From: an uncultured Bacteroidota bacterium
GTDB taxonomy: Bacteria; Bacteroidota; Bacteroidia; Chitinophagales; Chitinophagaceae
Direction of reading: 5' to 3'
Assembly (NCBI GenBank): GCA_903824665.1
Contig: CAIJXT010000030.1
Coordinates: 124,001-188,000, forward strand
DNA length: 64,000 nucleotides
A program made the translations under genes and the position numbers. Below the pieces are notes generated by a model that worked only from the letters and a program-made list of their open reading frames with translations, did not search any database and had not been told where the DNA came from. Shown one piece after another: positions 26,763 to 35,099 of the stretch; within the stretch, counting starts at the first letter, position 1, and each line of letters begins with the position of its first letter.

Positions 26763-28029
26763 GCCCGGTAGGGTGTCTGGCACTATTGTTGCCCCGCCCT
26801 CCAAAAGCCTTACCCAGCGCGCCCTTGCAGCCGCATTGCTGCACCGGGGTACTACGCATATTTACAATGCCGGCTACGCTGCCGACGAGCAGGCAGCCCT
26901 GCACATCATTCAGCAGTTGGGTGCCGTTTGTACAGAAACAAAGGTAGATGACCAGTTGCGCCATATCACTGTAGTCAGCAGTGGCGTGCACCCCATAGCA
27001 GATAGTATATACTGCGGTGAAAGCGGGCTCGCTGCAAGGTTGTTTACCCCATTGGCGGCATTAAGCAGCAAGCCGGTTAAGGTAAGCGGTGCAGGGTCTT
27101 TACTGTCCAGACCCATCGGCGGGCTCGCCGATATATTACCTGCACTGGGTGTTACCCTTACTGGTTTCAACGGGTTTCTGCCCTATACCGTTTGTGGCCC
27201 ACTGCAGGCAGCTACTGCAGTGATGCATGCCTCGGGTAGCTCGCAGTTGCTGAGTGGTGTGTTGTTTGCATTGGCTGCCAGTGCACACACATCGGTGACG
27301 CTCGATGTGACCGGGTTGGAAAGTAAGCCATACATAGACCTCACACAGCATATTCTGGCTCATTTTGGTATGCCGGTTACTCACACAGACTATAAACAGT
27401 TTACAATAGATCCTTCCGTTTTTAAGCACACTGACCCGGTAGAGATAGCTATTGAGGGCGACTGGAGCAGTGCATCCTGCCTGCTCGTTGCTGGTGCTAT
27501 AGCTGGCGAAATGACGGTCTCCAATCTGAATACAGCATCGCTGCAGGCCGACAGGGCAATACTGGATGTGCTGCAGATGGCAGGTGCCAATATCGGTGTC
27601 GCTGGCAATACTGTAACAGTAGGGCGCTCATCATTAAAGGCATTCGAATTCGATGCCTCCGATAGGCCCGATCTTTTCCCGGCGCTGGCTGTGTTGGCTG
27701 CTTTTTGCAGGGGCGAGAGTCGTATTGCTGGTGTACATAGGTTGTTTCACAAAGAAAGCAACAGGGTCGAGAGCATCACCGAGTTGTTGTGGAGCTTTGG
27801 GATACCATTTTCGGTGGAGGAGGACGCCCTTTGCGTGGTGGGTGGCGAACGGCTGAATGGTACCGTGATCGATGCTTACAACGATCATCGCATTGTTATG
27901 GCAGCAGCCATCTGCGCCTTACGTGCCAGAAGCCGCACAGACATACCCGGTGCCGAAGCCGTCAATAAATCTTTCCCCGGTTTTTTTGATGGCATTATTA
28001 GTTGTGGTGTACGGTGTGCCCTCAGCTAG
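26746..28029 (+). CDS. aroA: 3-phosphoshikimate 1-carboxyvinyltransferase (EPSP synthase)
   Basis: AroA joins phosphoenolpyruvate to shikimate 3-phosphate, the sixth step of the pathway. The 427-residue protein shows the N-terminal PSKSLTQRALAAALL with the substrate-binding Lys, CGESGLAARLFTPLAAL (the equivalent of the PEP-binding GNAGTAMR loop, clearly diverged from the enterobacterial form), SQLLSGVLFALAAS, EGDWSSASCLLVAGA with the catalytic Asp, and YNDHRIVMAAAICALRA. It overlaps aroB and is followed by aroC. The altered PEP loop may affect glyphosate response, but that cannot be judged from sequence. Confidence 0.95.
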   Translation: MIATIEPGRVSGTIVAPPSKSLTQRALAAALLHRGTTHIYNAGYAADEQAALHIIQQLGAVCTETKVDDQLRHITVVSSGVHPIADSIYCGESGLAARLFTPLAALSSKPVKVSGAGSLLSRPIGGLADILPALGVTLTGFNGFLPYTVCGPLQAATAVMHASGSSQLLSGVLFALAASAHTSVTLDVTGLESKPYIDLTQHILAHFGMPVTHTDYKQFTIDPSVFKHTDPVEIAIEGDWSSASCLLVAGAIAGEMTVSNLNTASLQADRAILDVLQMAGANIGVAGNTVTVGRSSLKAFEFDASDRPDLFPALAVLAAFCRGESRIAGVHRLFHKESNRVESITELLWSFGIPFSVEEDALCVVGGERLNGTVIDAYNDHRIVMAAAICALRARSRTDIPGAEAVNKSFPGFFDGIISCGVRCALS

Positions 28030-28051
28030 TTACACCAACCTGCCAAACTTG

Positions 28052-28059
28052 TATCTTTG
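28052..28059 (+). promoter_or_regulatory. -7 promoter box of aroC
   Basis: TATCTTTG, a full match to TAnnTTTG, lies between aroA and aroC and ends 10 bases before the aroC ATG. aroC may therefore have its own promoter inside the cluster. No clear -33 TTTG was found. Confidence 0.45.
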
Positions 28060-28069
28060 TACCTGTATC

Positions 28070-29044
28070 ATGAACACATTTGGCAATATTTTCCGTACCG
28101 GTATTTTTGGCGAGTCGCATGGCCATTGGATAGGCATCACAATCGACGGATGCCCCGCAGGTGTGCCGCTCACAGCAGAAGATATGTTGCCCGACCTCGA
28201 ACGTAGAAAACCCGGCAGTGCCGGTACTACCCCCAGGTCTGAGGCCGACAAGCCGGTCATTGTGAGTGGTGTTTTCAACGGCTACACCACAGGTGCACCT
28301 ATCACTATTGTTTTCGAAAACACCAACACCCGTTCTGCCGACTACGATGCCATAAAAGACACGCCGCGACCCGGTCATGCCGATTTTGTGTTGCACAAAA
28401 AATTCGACGGCCATAACGACCACAGGGGAGGTGGCCACTCGTCTGGCAGGCTCACAGTGGCGCTTGTAGCCGCAGGTGTGGTAGCCAAAAAGCTGCTGGC
28501 GGGAGTTCAGATAGATGCAGTACTTACGCAGGCTGGCGGCAACACAGACATAGAAGCCGCTATTGCCAAAGCTATTGCCGATCAGGACAGTATAGGCGGC
28601 ATAGTTTCCTGTACAGTACGTGGGGTGCCGGTAGGGTGGGGCGAGCCTTTTTTCAGTTCGGTAGAGTCGGTCATCAGCCACGCTGTTTTTGCTGTTCCCG
28701 CTATCAAAGCCATTGAGTTTGGAGCCGGTTTCGCGGCAGCTACCATGACAGGCAGCACCCACAACGACGCCATTCTAAACCGTGAAGGCACAACCGGGAC
28801 CAATAATGCCGGCGGCATCAATGGCGGTATCACTAACGGCAACGACCTCGTTTTTAGGGTAGCCGTAAAACCAACCAGCAGCACCCCGAAGACCCAGCAC
28901 ACTTGGAACCACACTACACAGTCTGTAGCTCCTTTCGAGGTGAAGGGCAGGCATGACCTGTGTATTGCGCTCAGGGTACCGGTAGTTATCGAGGCAGTTA
29001 CAGCCATAGCATTGGCCGACCTGAGTTTGCACATTCGCAAGTAA
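28070..29044 (+). CDS. aroC: Chorismate synthase
   Basis: AroC makes chorismate from EPSP and needs reduced FMN. The 324-residue protein has GNIFRTGIFGESHGHWIG at the start, RPGHADFVLHKKFDGHNDHRGGGHSSGR in the FMN-binding region, PAIKAIEFGAGFAAATMTGS, NAGGINGGITNGNDLVFRVAVKP, and the C-terminal KGRHDLCIALRVPVVIEA. It is shorter than the common length of about 350-360 residues but keeps all landmark motifs, so the difference lies in loops. The ATG at 28070 is chosen because family homology starts there. It is 40 bases after aroA. Confidence 0.94.
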   Translation: MNTFGNIFRTGIFGESHGHWIGITIDGCPAGVPLTAEDMLPDLERRKPGSAGTTPRSEADKPVIVSGVFNGYTTGAPITIVFENTNTRSADYDAIKDTPRPGHADFVLHKKFDGHNDHRGGGHSSGRLTVALVAAGVVAKKLLAGVQIDAVLTQAGGNTDIEAAIAKAIADQDSIGGIVSCTVRGVPVGWGEPFFSSVESVISHAVFAVPAIKAIEFGAGFAAATMTGSTHNDAILNREGTTGTNNAGGINGGITNGNDLVFRVAVKPTSSTPKTQHTWNHTTQSVAPFEVKGRHDLCIALRVPVVIEAVTAIALADLSLHIRK

Positions 29045-29146
29045 TACCTGATGAGTACAAGCTGGTTTTTTATAGCATCATTAACGCTGGTATGTGCATT
29101 AAGTAACTAAGTAGGCGTACTTTTACAAACTGTACAATAATATATA

Positions 29147-30238
29147 ATGAAGAAAATTATTCTTTTAGGGTGTGTTACCATGTTGTCCGTTTCGGGTTTC
29201 AGTCAGAAGGTGATGCACGGGCACAGTGTTAAGCAATCAGTACCGGCAACTGCGGCCAGGACTACTGGCGCTGGCGATACGCTCGTACTTACTAATATTG
29301 CTCCGGCAAATACAACCCGGGTTTTGTATACCCATGCCGCTCCCGGTAGTGGTTACACATCGGGCATGAACAGCTTTAACGACAAGGGCTTTGCCGAGCG
29401 TTACTATTTCAGTGCCGCCGATAGCAGTGTAAGGATAATAGGTGTACTGGCGCAGTTTGGTGGTACGGTTACTGCAGGTTCTACAAAAACAATCACACTC
29501 AGAGCATGGAGCCAGGGCAGCCCCACCATGATCACAGCGCGGCACTACTACCAGGGTTTTCCTGCCAAGCTGATAGATAGTATTGTTGTTCCGGTAACAC
29601 AGCTCGGTATCGGGCCATCAGCAGATACACTGAAACAGTTCATGTTTGCAGCACCATCTGCCGCACTCTCCGATCCGTTTTTTGTAGGGTTTACCTGCAA
29701 TTACAACTATACCACACTTGCAGGAGATACGGTTGCGCTTGCCATAACTACAGATGGCAGCCGAACGGCTGCTGACACGATGCTCAGGTACAACCGCGGC
29801 ACCGCCGGCGATACAGTATCAGTAGACACTTTGCACAGTGTACAGAATGCTACGCTCTGGACAGACAACATCTGGCGCGACAACTATTCGCAGAATGACT
29901 CGTTGTACAACAATCTGGCCATTTTCCCGATCGTTATCATCGGCAACCCAACCGGTGTCGGCGTTACACACAGTGGTCTCACACTTTCCGGTGCATGGCC
30001 CAACCCTGCCAATACCAGCGTTGCTGTTGCTTTTGCGATTGATAGAATAGCTGATGTGCAGGTATCACTTATAGATATGAGTGGTCGTATCGTGCATACA
30101 GAAAGTATAAAACACCTGAATGCCGGTCCCCATAGTGTACAAATTGCTACAGCAAACCTGCCTTCCGGAGCATACACCTATCTCGTGCGCACGGCATCTG
30201 GTACCGGAATTGCCGGACGCCTCCTCATAGAGCGTTAA
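29147..30238 (+). CDS. Secreted protein with type IX sorting domain
   Basis: A 363-residue protein. A signal peptide (KKIILLGCVTMLSVSGFSQ) precedes an unassigned beta-rich region of about 260 residues. The last 80 residues are a type A type IX C-terminal sorting domain: WPNPANTSVAVAF, VSLIDMSGRIVHTE, LPSGAYTYLVRTASG, ending GRLLIER. Such proteins pass through SprA and are attached to the cell surface or released. This gives internal support for a working type IX system in the organism. TACTTTTA at 29118-29125 may be the -7 box. Function of the cargo part unknown. Confidence 0.85.
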   Translation: MKKIILLGCVTMLSVSGFSQKVMHGHSVKQSVPATAARTTGAGDTLVLTNIAPANTTRVLYTHAAPGSGYTSGMNSFNDKGFAERYYFSAADSSVRIIGVLAQFGGTVTAGSTKTITLRAWSQGSPTMITARHYYQGFPAKLIDSIVVPVTQLGIGPSADTLKQFMFAAPSAALSDPFFVGFTCNYNYTTLAGDTVALAITTDGSRTAADTMLRYNRGTAGDTVSVDTLHSVQNATLWTDNIWRDNYSQNDSLYNNLAIFPIVIIGNPTGVGVTHSGLTLSGAWPNPANTSVAVAFAIDRIADVQVSLIDMSGRIVHTESIKHLNAGPHSVQIATANLPSGAYTYLVRTASGTGIAGRLLIER

Positions 30239-30288
30239 GTATGCCGGGCGTTAATGCTAATAATTTTCCTTTTTCCGCAATTACTCAT

Positions 30289-30296
30289 TACTTTTG
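30289..30296 (+). promoter_or_regulatory. -7 promoter box of the DUF6580 gene
   Basis: TACTTTTG, a full match to TAnnTTTG, ends 17 bases before the ATG at 30314. Confidence 0.5.
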
Positions 30297-30313
30297 CGAT
30301 AACAAGAAAAAAT

Positions 30314-30874
30314 ATGAATAAGAATAATACCAATACTATTATAGCCATATTTCTGGTGCTTATTGCAGCCACAGCGCGGGTAGGCAGTGCCAGCCTGCAG
30401 TTACCTAACTTTGTACCGATTGCTGCTATCAGTCTGTTCAGTGGTGCAATTCTTAAAGAAAAGCGCGCATTGGCCTTCCTAATACCCCTGCTGGGGCAGT
30501 TTCTGGCCGATGTGTATTTTCAGTTCTTCACGTTTGTTCCCGGTTTCTATTGGGCTGTCGACCAGTTGTTTACCTATGGCGCAATTGCTGCCGCAGCCGG
30601 GCTTGGTCTTACCATGAAGCAGCAAAAACCAATGAGCATTCTTGGTTATACCCTTGGTGCTTCAGGCATATTTTTCGTTGTGTCTAACTTTGGTTACTTT
30701 GCTCACGGTTGGAACGGCTACACCTTCCAGGGTTTGGTGAAAACCTATATCGACGCAATCCCTTTCTATAAAAATTCCTTCATTGCAGATATGGCCGGCA
30801 GCATACTTTTGTTCGGTACCTATATTTTGTTCCTGCACGATGCTGCTACCAAAACACAGGATGTAAAAGCATAG
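30314..30874 (+). CDS. DUF6580-type integral membrane protein
   Basis: A 186-residue protein with about five membrane spans (TIIAIFLVLIAATARVGSA, FVPIAAISLFSGAIL, ALAFLIPLLGQFLADVYF, YGAIAAAAGLGLTM, IADMAGSILLFGTYILFL). The pattern PNFVPIAAISLFSGA ... PLLGQFLADVYFQF ... SNFGYFAHGW is that of the DUF6580 family, which resembles substrate-binding (S) components of ECF vitamin transporters. No energy-coupling partner is nearby, so transport is inference only. An in-frame ATG 60 bases upstream lies inside the promoter and is rejected. Confidence 0.75.
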   Translation: MNKNNTNTIIAIFLVLIAATARVGSASLQLPNFVPIAAISLFSGAILKEKRALAFLIPLLGQFLADVYFQFFTFVPGFYWAVDQLFTYGAIAAAAGLGLTMKQQKPMSILGYTLGASGIFFVVSNFGYFAHGWNGYTFQGLVKTYIDAIPFYKNSFIADMAGSILLFGTYILFLHDAATKTQDVKA

Positions 30875-30892
30875 CAGAAAAACATTTTTACC

Positions 30893-30928
30893 AAAGAAAA
30901 AGCTCCGCGAAAACGGAGCTTTTTCTTT
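30893..30928. terminator. Bidirectional terminator between DUF6580 gene and recQ
   Basis: A perfect 15-base inverted repeat (30893-30907 with 30914-30928; GC-rich core AGCTCCG/CGGAGCT) with a 6-base loop and A/T flanks on both sides. It serves both convergent genes. Confidence 0.9.
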
Positions 30929-30962
30929 GTAAGGCAATTGATGAAACTATAGTTTTTGCAGG

Positions 30963-33131
30963 TTAACGCTGCAGCCGCTTGTAGTACTCCAGCACCATAC
31001 GGATCTCTCCATAGCTATAGTCGTCACTCAGCAGGTCTTTAATAGGTTTTGATGCTGTGTATTGTCCTGTGATCTTTACGGTGTCCAGTATGGTGCGCAG
31101 CTTTTCAGGAGATACCACCTTGGCAATATCCAGATCTCCCGCTGCAACAAAGGCAGCCAGGTGGCTTTCAATCGTAGACAGGGCGAGCCCCCGTTCACTG
31201 GCAATATCCGCCATATTCATGCCATCATTCAGCATATTCAGCGTTATGTCCATAGTGCTGCCTGTAGCGGGTTTTCCGGTTTTTTCTTTGCGTACCGATT
31301 TAGCCTTTTTAAAGTGCATACGCGACTCCACATTGTTAGCCGCAACGTATTTGCTGATAGCATCGAGAAATCTGCCGCCATACTTGCCTACTTTGTAGTC
31401 ACCAAATCCCGATATCTGCTTCATGTCGTCGAAGGAACGCGGTAAGAACGTCGCCAGCTCTGCCAATGCGTTGTCGGCAACAATAGCATAAGCCGGTACA
31501 TTTTCAGCATTTGCAAACTGCAGTCTTATGGCCTTCAACTGTTCGAAGAGTGTTTGGTCATAATCGGGTTCTTTTTGTATCGCCGATTGCTGTTCAGGCT
31601 TTTTCAGCACCAGTTTCAGTTGTGCCTCACCCCGCAATATCTTCCACCCTTTATCCGTCATTTGCAGCGTGGCATACTGGTCGTCGGTTTTGCGCAGGTA
31701 CTTGCCGTTCAGCAGTTGTTGTGCCATCCATAGCCACTCCTCTTTCTTCAGGTTTTTACCTATGCCATAGGTCTTCAGTTCTTTATGTGCTGGGTTTATC
31801 TTTTCACTCGCCGATCCCCTCAGAAAATCAACCAGATAATGTGCCCCGAAACGCTCGCCCGTCCGCACCACCGCCGACAGTAGCTTCTGCGCGTCCATCG
31901 TCGCATCCTTCTCTTCGAGCGAGCTCAGGCAGTAATCGCAGCTACCGCAGTAAGCCGGAAACTGTTCACCAAAATACTGCATCAGGTATTGCCTGCGGCA
32001 CCCTTCGTTTTCAGCGTACTCCTGCATCAGCTGCAGCTTCCGCAGCGATATTGCCGACTGTTGCGGATTATCATCTACCTGCGCAAAACGCCGCAGTTTC
32101 ATGATGTCTCCATAGCTGTAAAACAGTATCGCATCGCTCTTCAGTCCATCACGCCCCGCCCGCCCGGTCTCCTGATAATAGCCCTCTATGTTTTTACTCA
32201 CATCATGGTGTATCACATACCGCACGTTCGACTTGTCAATACCCATCCCAAACGCGATCGTTGCCACAATCACACGGCACTCGTCTTTCTGAAAGGCCTC
32301 TTGTACGCGGCTTCGCTCAGTGTTATCCATGCCCGCATGGTAGTACGCCGCTCGTATGCCATGCTCATGCAGCTTGCCCGTTATTTCTTCGGTCGAAGCG
32401 CGCGAGAGTGCATACACGATTCCGCAATCATCCTTGTGTTTTTTTATGTAGTCTATGATATGCCCCAGCGCATTCTTCTTGGGCACCACATGGTAATGTA
32501 TGTTTGGCCTGTTAAAGCTCGAAAGAAACAATTTATGATCGCGCAGTGCCAGCCTTTCGGCTATATCCTTTTGGGTTACAGCATCAGCGCTTGCTGTTAG
32601 TGCTATAACCGGTACCGCCGGGAATTCTTTTTTCAGTACTGCCAGTTTCAGATATTCAGGCCGGAAGTCGTGCCCCCACGACGATATACAGTGCGCCTCA
32701 TCGATCGCGAATAGCGACGGTTGCAGTGCCCTGAGAAAGTCGAAGAACAAACTGCTGTTGGTAGGTATGCGCTCGGGGGCTATGTACAGCAGTTTTATCT
32801 GCCCGTTCTGTGCCTCTTTGATCACTCGTTGTTGTTCTTCTGCCGACTGCGATGAATTGAGAAAAGCTGCCTGTATACCATTGGCCAGCAATGCATCTAC
32901 CTGATCCTTCATCAGCGCTATCAGTGGCGATACCACAATTGTAATTCCGGGCAGCAGCATCGCCGGCAGCTGAAAACATATCGATTTACCGCCACCGGTA
33001 GGCATTATAGCCAGTGTGTCATTTCCGTCCAGCACATTTTGAATAATAGCGAGTTGTGTGTGCCGGAAATCATTGTAGCCAAAAAAATGGCTGAGGGCTT
33101 TGTGCAGTTGTTCTGTCGTGTATTTGTTCAT
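30963..33131 (-). CDS. recQ: ATP-dependent DNA helicase RecQ
   Basis: A 3'-5' helicase in recombination and fork repair. The 722-residue protein has all RecQ parts: motif 0 (FGYNDFRHTQ), Walker A (MPTGGGKSICFQLPAM), DEAH box (AIDEAHCISSWGHDFRPEY), the motif VI region (YYQETGRAGRDG), a zinc-binding RQC module with Cys (CRRQYLMQYF ... YCGSCDYC), a winged helix, and an HRDC domain (LFEQLKAIRLQFANAENVPAY). After HRDC comes an extra helix-turn-helix-like C-terminal part of about 120 residues (TLNMLNDGMNMADIASERGLALSTIESHL), as in RecQs of this phylum. The likely -7 box is TAAATTTG at 33163-33170. Confidence 0.96.
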   Translation of the reverse strand: MNKYTTEQLHKALSHFFGYNDFRHTQLAIIQNVLDGNDTLAIMPTGGGKSICFQLPAMLLPGITIVVSPLIALMKDQVDALLANGIQAAFLNSSQSAEEQQRVIKEAQNGQIKLLYIAPERIPTNSSLFFDFLRALQPSLFAIDEAHCISSWGHDFRPEYLKLAVLKKEFPAVPVIALTASADAVTQKDIAERLALRDHKLFLSSFNRPNIHYHVVPKKNALGHIIDYIKKHKDDCGIVYALSRASTEEITGKLHEHGIRAAYYHAGMDNTERSRVQEAFQKDECRVIVATIAFGMGIDKSNVRYVIHHDVSKNIEGYYQETGRAGRDGLKSDAILFYSYGDIMKLRRFAQVDDNPQQSAISLRKLQLMQEYAENEGCRRQYLMQYFGEQFPAYCGSCDYCLSSLEEKDATMDAQKLLSAVVRTGERFGAHYLVDFLRGSASEKINPAHKELKTYGIGKNLKKEEWLWMAQQLLNGKYLRKTDDQYATLQMTDKGWKILRGEAQLKLVLKKPEQQSAIQKEPDYDQTLFEQLKAIRLQFANAENVPAYAIVADNALAELATFLPRSFDDMKQISGFGDYKVGKYGGRFLDAISKYVAANNVESRMHFKKAKSVRKEKTGKPATGSTMDITLNMLNDGMNMADIASERGLALSTIESHLAAFVAAGDLDIAKVVSPEKLRTILDTVKITGQYTASKPIKDLLSDDYSYGEIRMVLEYYKRLQR

Positions 33132-33162
33132 CTGTCTGTCTTTTGTCCGCTTGCAAGATATG

Positions 33163-33170
33163 CAAATTTA
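33163..33170 (-). promoter_or_regulatory. -7 promoter box of recQ
   Basis: TAAATTTG on the minus strand, a full match to TAnnTTTG, 31 bases before the recQ ATG. Confidence 0.45.
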
Positions 33171-33251
33171 TTCATGTTAGTATAATTCGGAAAATGAATT
33201 TGGATGGTCGGTCTGTTCTGCTGGCTGGCTGGGAGATTGTCCGGCCTGTAA

Positions 33252-33282
33252 TTGGCTATATGCATTCACACTCCTATTTTTG
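33252..33282 (+). promoter_or_regulatory. Promoter of the methyltransferase gene
   Basis: TTGG at 33252-33255, a 19-base spacer, and TATTTTTG at 33275-33282, which ends 21 bases before the ATG. A good fit to the Bacteroidota consensus. Confidence 0.6.
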
Positions 33283-33303
33283 ACCTGACAATTTACCCCA
33301 TAC

Positions 33304-33939
33304 ATGCAGGCAAAAAACGCAGTCCGCGAAGTATTCAACAACAATGCCGAAGAATACCAGGCCCGGTTCATGAATATAGACATGTACCACCAGTCGCTCA
33401 GCCTTTTTGCCGCGCAGATACCTCACGATAACGCCCATATTCTCGACATTGCCTGCGGACCGGGAAACATCACGCAATACCTGCTGCAACTGCGGCCTGC
33501 CTTCAGTATCCTCGGCATTGACATAGCCCCCCGAATGCTTGCACTCGCCGCTGCCAACAACCCCACAGCCGAATTCAAAGAGATGGATTGCGGCGATATC
33601 CGCTCACTGCCCGGCTCATTCAGTGGTATTGTATGTGGCTTTTGCCTGCCCTATTTGGCACACAATGCCGTGGTCAAACTGATCAGTGATGCCCATAGCA
33701 TGCTGCACCCCGGTGGCGCATTCTACCTGAGCACTATGGTGGAGAACGCCCACAACCAGTCCGGATTGCGGCGTTCATCGTCAGGATTGTACGAGCTCTT
33801 TCTGCACTATTATCCCGAGGGTATACTCACAGACCTGATAACCCATCAGGGCTTTACCATCATCCATACCGGGCACGAAACCTATACCGCTGCCGATGGC
33901 ACAATCACTACCGATATTATGATAGTTGCAGTGAAATAG
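33304..33939 (+). CDS. Class I SAM-dependent methyltransferase
   Basis: A 211-residue soluble protein with the Rossmann-type methyltransferase motifs: motif I ILDIACGPGNITQYLLQ, the acidic residue after strand 2 (ILGIDIAPRMLALA), MDCGDIRSLPGSF at motif II, and CGFCLPYL at the post-motif. The substrate cannot be told; ubiquinone-type and small-molecule methyltransferases share this layout. It is divergent from recQ and has its own promoter. Confidence 0.85.
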   Translation: MQAKNAVREVFNNNAEEYQARFMNIDMYHQSLSLFAAQIPHDNAHILDIACGPGNITQYLLQLRPAFSILGIDIAPRMLALAAANNPTAEFKEMDCGDIRSLPGSFSGIVCGFCLPYLAHNAVVKLISDAHSMLHPGGAFYLSTMVENAHNQSGLRRSSSGLYELFLHYYPEGILTDLITHQGFTIIHTGHETYTAADGTITTDIMIVAVK

Positions 33940-33999
33940 CCCTGCACCTGCACACATTCTTGAATTGTATGTCTCCGGCCATACCACACCAATCTTCAG

Positions 34000-34007
34000 T
34001 AAATTTG
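34000..34007 (+). promoter_or_regulatory. -7 promoter box of the DUF6157 gene
   Basis: TAAATTTG, a full match to TAnnTTTG, ends 16 bases before the ATG. Confidence 0.45.
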
Positions 34008-34023
34008 CTCCCAAAAGCAGCAT

Positions 34024-34437
34024 ATGAAGGTGCATACCACAAATTATACAAACGCGTTCATCATGGTCGCCGACGACTGCCCGGCGGTCACCGCAGAGGT
34101 GCCGCCTATTAAGGGAACCACAAAAACAGCGGCCAATTTACAGTTTGAGCAAATAATCGAAAATCCCTACAAATTCACATCCGACGATGTGCTCTTCCGT
34201 GTTTATGCCCATAAAAACGAGCTACGCAAAGCCGATCTGGAGGAAGCCAGAACCGTTTTTTTCTCCAAAGGGCAGCCCTGCATGAGGGCATCGCCACTCA
34301 CCAAGCGCTACGGCTGGGGTGTTCATGCCGATAAAGACGGCAAAATAGCCCTGTATGCCCGCGAAACACCCGAATACAAGCAGTTTTCAGAAGATAAAAA
34401 GCTCGAAGTGGTCAAGGCTATGAAGTCCGCCAGATAG
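34024..34437 (+). CDS. DUF6157 family protein
   Basis: A 137-residue cytoplasmic protein. The pattern KVHTTNYTNAFIMVADDCP ... VPPIKGTTKTAANLQFEQII, NPYKFTSDDVLFRVYAHKN, FFSKGQPCMRASPLTKRYGWG and a C-terminal YKQF..DKKLEVVKAM matches DUF6157, a widespread family of unknown function. The C-terminal half is the most conserved. Stand-alone gene followed by a hairpin terminator. Confidence 0.8.
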   Translation: MKVHTTNYTNAFIMVADDCPAVTAEVPPIKGTTKTAANLQFEQIIENPYKFTSDDVLFRVYAHKNELRKADLEEARTVFFSKGQPCMRASPLTKRYGWGVHADKDGKIALYARETPEYKQFSEDKKLEVVKAMKSAR

Positions 34438-34438
34438 C

Positions 34439-34477
34439 GCCGGCACACGGTTCCAGCTATTGTGTCGGCTTATTTTT
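34439..34477 (+). terminator. Terminator after the DUF6157 gene
   Basis: GCCGGCACA pairs with TGTGTCGGC (one G-T pair) over a 13-base loop, then TTATTTTTGG. It starts 2 bases after the stop. Confidence 0.6.
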
Positions 34478-34508
34478 GGCATATTCTTTATTTTTCTTTC
34501 TAAAAATG

Positions 34509-34539
34509 TTTTGTGGGAAAAAGTATATGCTTATCTTTG
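34509..34539 (+). promoter_or_regulatory. Promoter of tRNA-Lys
   Basis: TTTTGTGG with TTG at 34511-34513, an 18-base spacer, and TATCTTTG at 34532-34539. This is one of the best matches to the Bacteroidota consensus in the window. It lies 48 bases before the tRNA. Confidence 0.7.
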
Positions 34540-34587
34540 CACACCAATTCGGAAAACGGGTCGGGATTTTTAGTTCTTTTAAAGTAT

Positions 34588-34660
34588 GATTTCGTAGCTC
34601 AGTTGGTAGAGCAATACACTTTTAATGTATGGGTCTTGGGTTCGAGTCCCAACGAAGTCA
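34588..34660 (+). tRNA. tRNA-Lys (anticodon TTT)
   Basis: A complete cloverleaf: acceptor arms GATTTCG/CGAAGTC (one G-T pair), D arm GCTC/GAGC with loop AGTTGGTA, anticodon arm ATACA/TGTAT with loop CTTTTAA (anticodon TTT), variable GGGTC, T arm TTGGG/CCCAA with loop TTCGAGT, discriminator A. CCA is not encoded. A terminator follows 7 bases later. The last part of this gene and the terminator are repeated twice downstream. Confidence 0.97.
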
Positions 34661-34694
34661 CTTTTTGAAAAGCCTCGCACACGCGGGGCTTTTT
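34631..34694 (+). repeat. 64-bp tRNA 3'-end/terminator repeat, copy A (in tRNA-Lys)
   Basis: Covers the variable loop, T arm and 3' acceptor strand of tRNA-Lys plus its terminator. It is identical over 64 bases to copy C (35135-35198) and differs by one base from copy B (35003-35066). Confidence 0.9.
34668..34694 (+). terminator. Terminator of tRNA-Lys
   Basis: AAAAGCCTCGC, a short loop, then GCGGGGCTTTTT: an 8-base stem with one G-T pair and a T run. The same hairpin is copied at 35040-35066 and 35172-35198. Confidence 0.8.
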
Positions 34695-34714
34695 GTTTTG
34701 TTGAAAGCACTACT

Positions 34715-34966
34715 ATGGGGTTTGTATACATACTGTATTCGGTTAAACTCAACAAATATTACGTCGGGGCTTGCACTAATCTGGAACGGCGAATTCGCGA
34801 ACACAATATTGGCCATTCCAAGTTCACTTCCTTAGGAGTCCCTTGGGAATTGAAATACAATGCGCGGTTTGATACACTTGCAGATGCTAAAAAGCGCGAG
34901 TTGGAAATAAAAAGCAAAAAATCGAGAATTTATATCGAGCGGCTCATAGAAAGCGCTCATAAATAA
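34715..34966 (+). CDS. GIY-YIG nuclease family protein
   Basis: An 83-residue single-domain GIY-YIG protein. It shows VYILYS (GIY strand), KYYVGACTNLERRIREHN (YIG strand followed by the catalytic Arg region) and GHSKFTSLG. The C-terminal WELKYNARF..LADAKKRELEIKSKKS holds the helix with the conserved Glu (KRELEIK). It is of the small UPF0213/YhbQ-like size. The gene sits 20 bases after the tRNA-Lys terminator, between the tRNA and two copies of its 3' half. This suggests it travels with, or helped create, those repeats. The ATG at 34715 is chosen; the frame further upstream runs through the tRNA. Confidence 0.85.
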   Translation: MGFVYILYSVKLNKYYVGACTNLERRIREHNIGHSKFTSLGVPWELKYNARFDTLADAKKRELEIKSKKSRIYIERLIESAHK

Positions 34967-34967
34967 C

Positions 34968-35032
34968 GCTCTGTTGGTAGAGCATCCCGCTTTTTTGCGG
35001 GAGGGTCTTGGGTTCGAGTCCCAACGAAGTCA
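34968..35032 (+). pseudogene. tRNA-Lys-like pseudogene B, lacking the 5' acceptor strand
   Basis: D arm GCTC TGTTGGTA GAGC, an anticodon stem TCCCG/CGGGA with an 8-base loop CTTTTTTG, then variable GGGTC, T arm and 3' acceptor CGAAGTCA identical to tRNA-Lys. The 5' acceptor strand is absent: the bases before the D arm are the end of the GIY-YIG gene. It cannot fold as a normal tRNA. Confidence 0.75.
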
Positions 35033-35066
35033 CTTTTTGAAAAGCCTCGCACATGCGGGGCTTTTT
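34977..35066 (+). repeat. 90-bp tRNA-derived direct repeat, copy B
   Basis: Runs from GTAGAGC through the anticodon-like hairpin, T arm, 3' acceptor and terminator. It matches copy C (35109-35198) over 90 bases with one mismatch; the offset is 132 bases. Confidence 0.9.
35040..35066 (+). terminator. Terminator copy within repeat B
   Basis: Same hairpin as the tRNA-Lys terminator with one base change in the loop (ACAT instead of ACAC). Confidence 0.7.
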
Positions 35067-35099
35067 CGATCATTGAATGTTTGAGATTGGGTTCCTGGC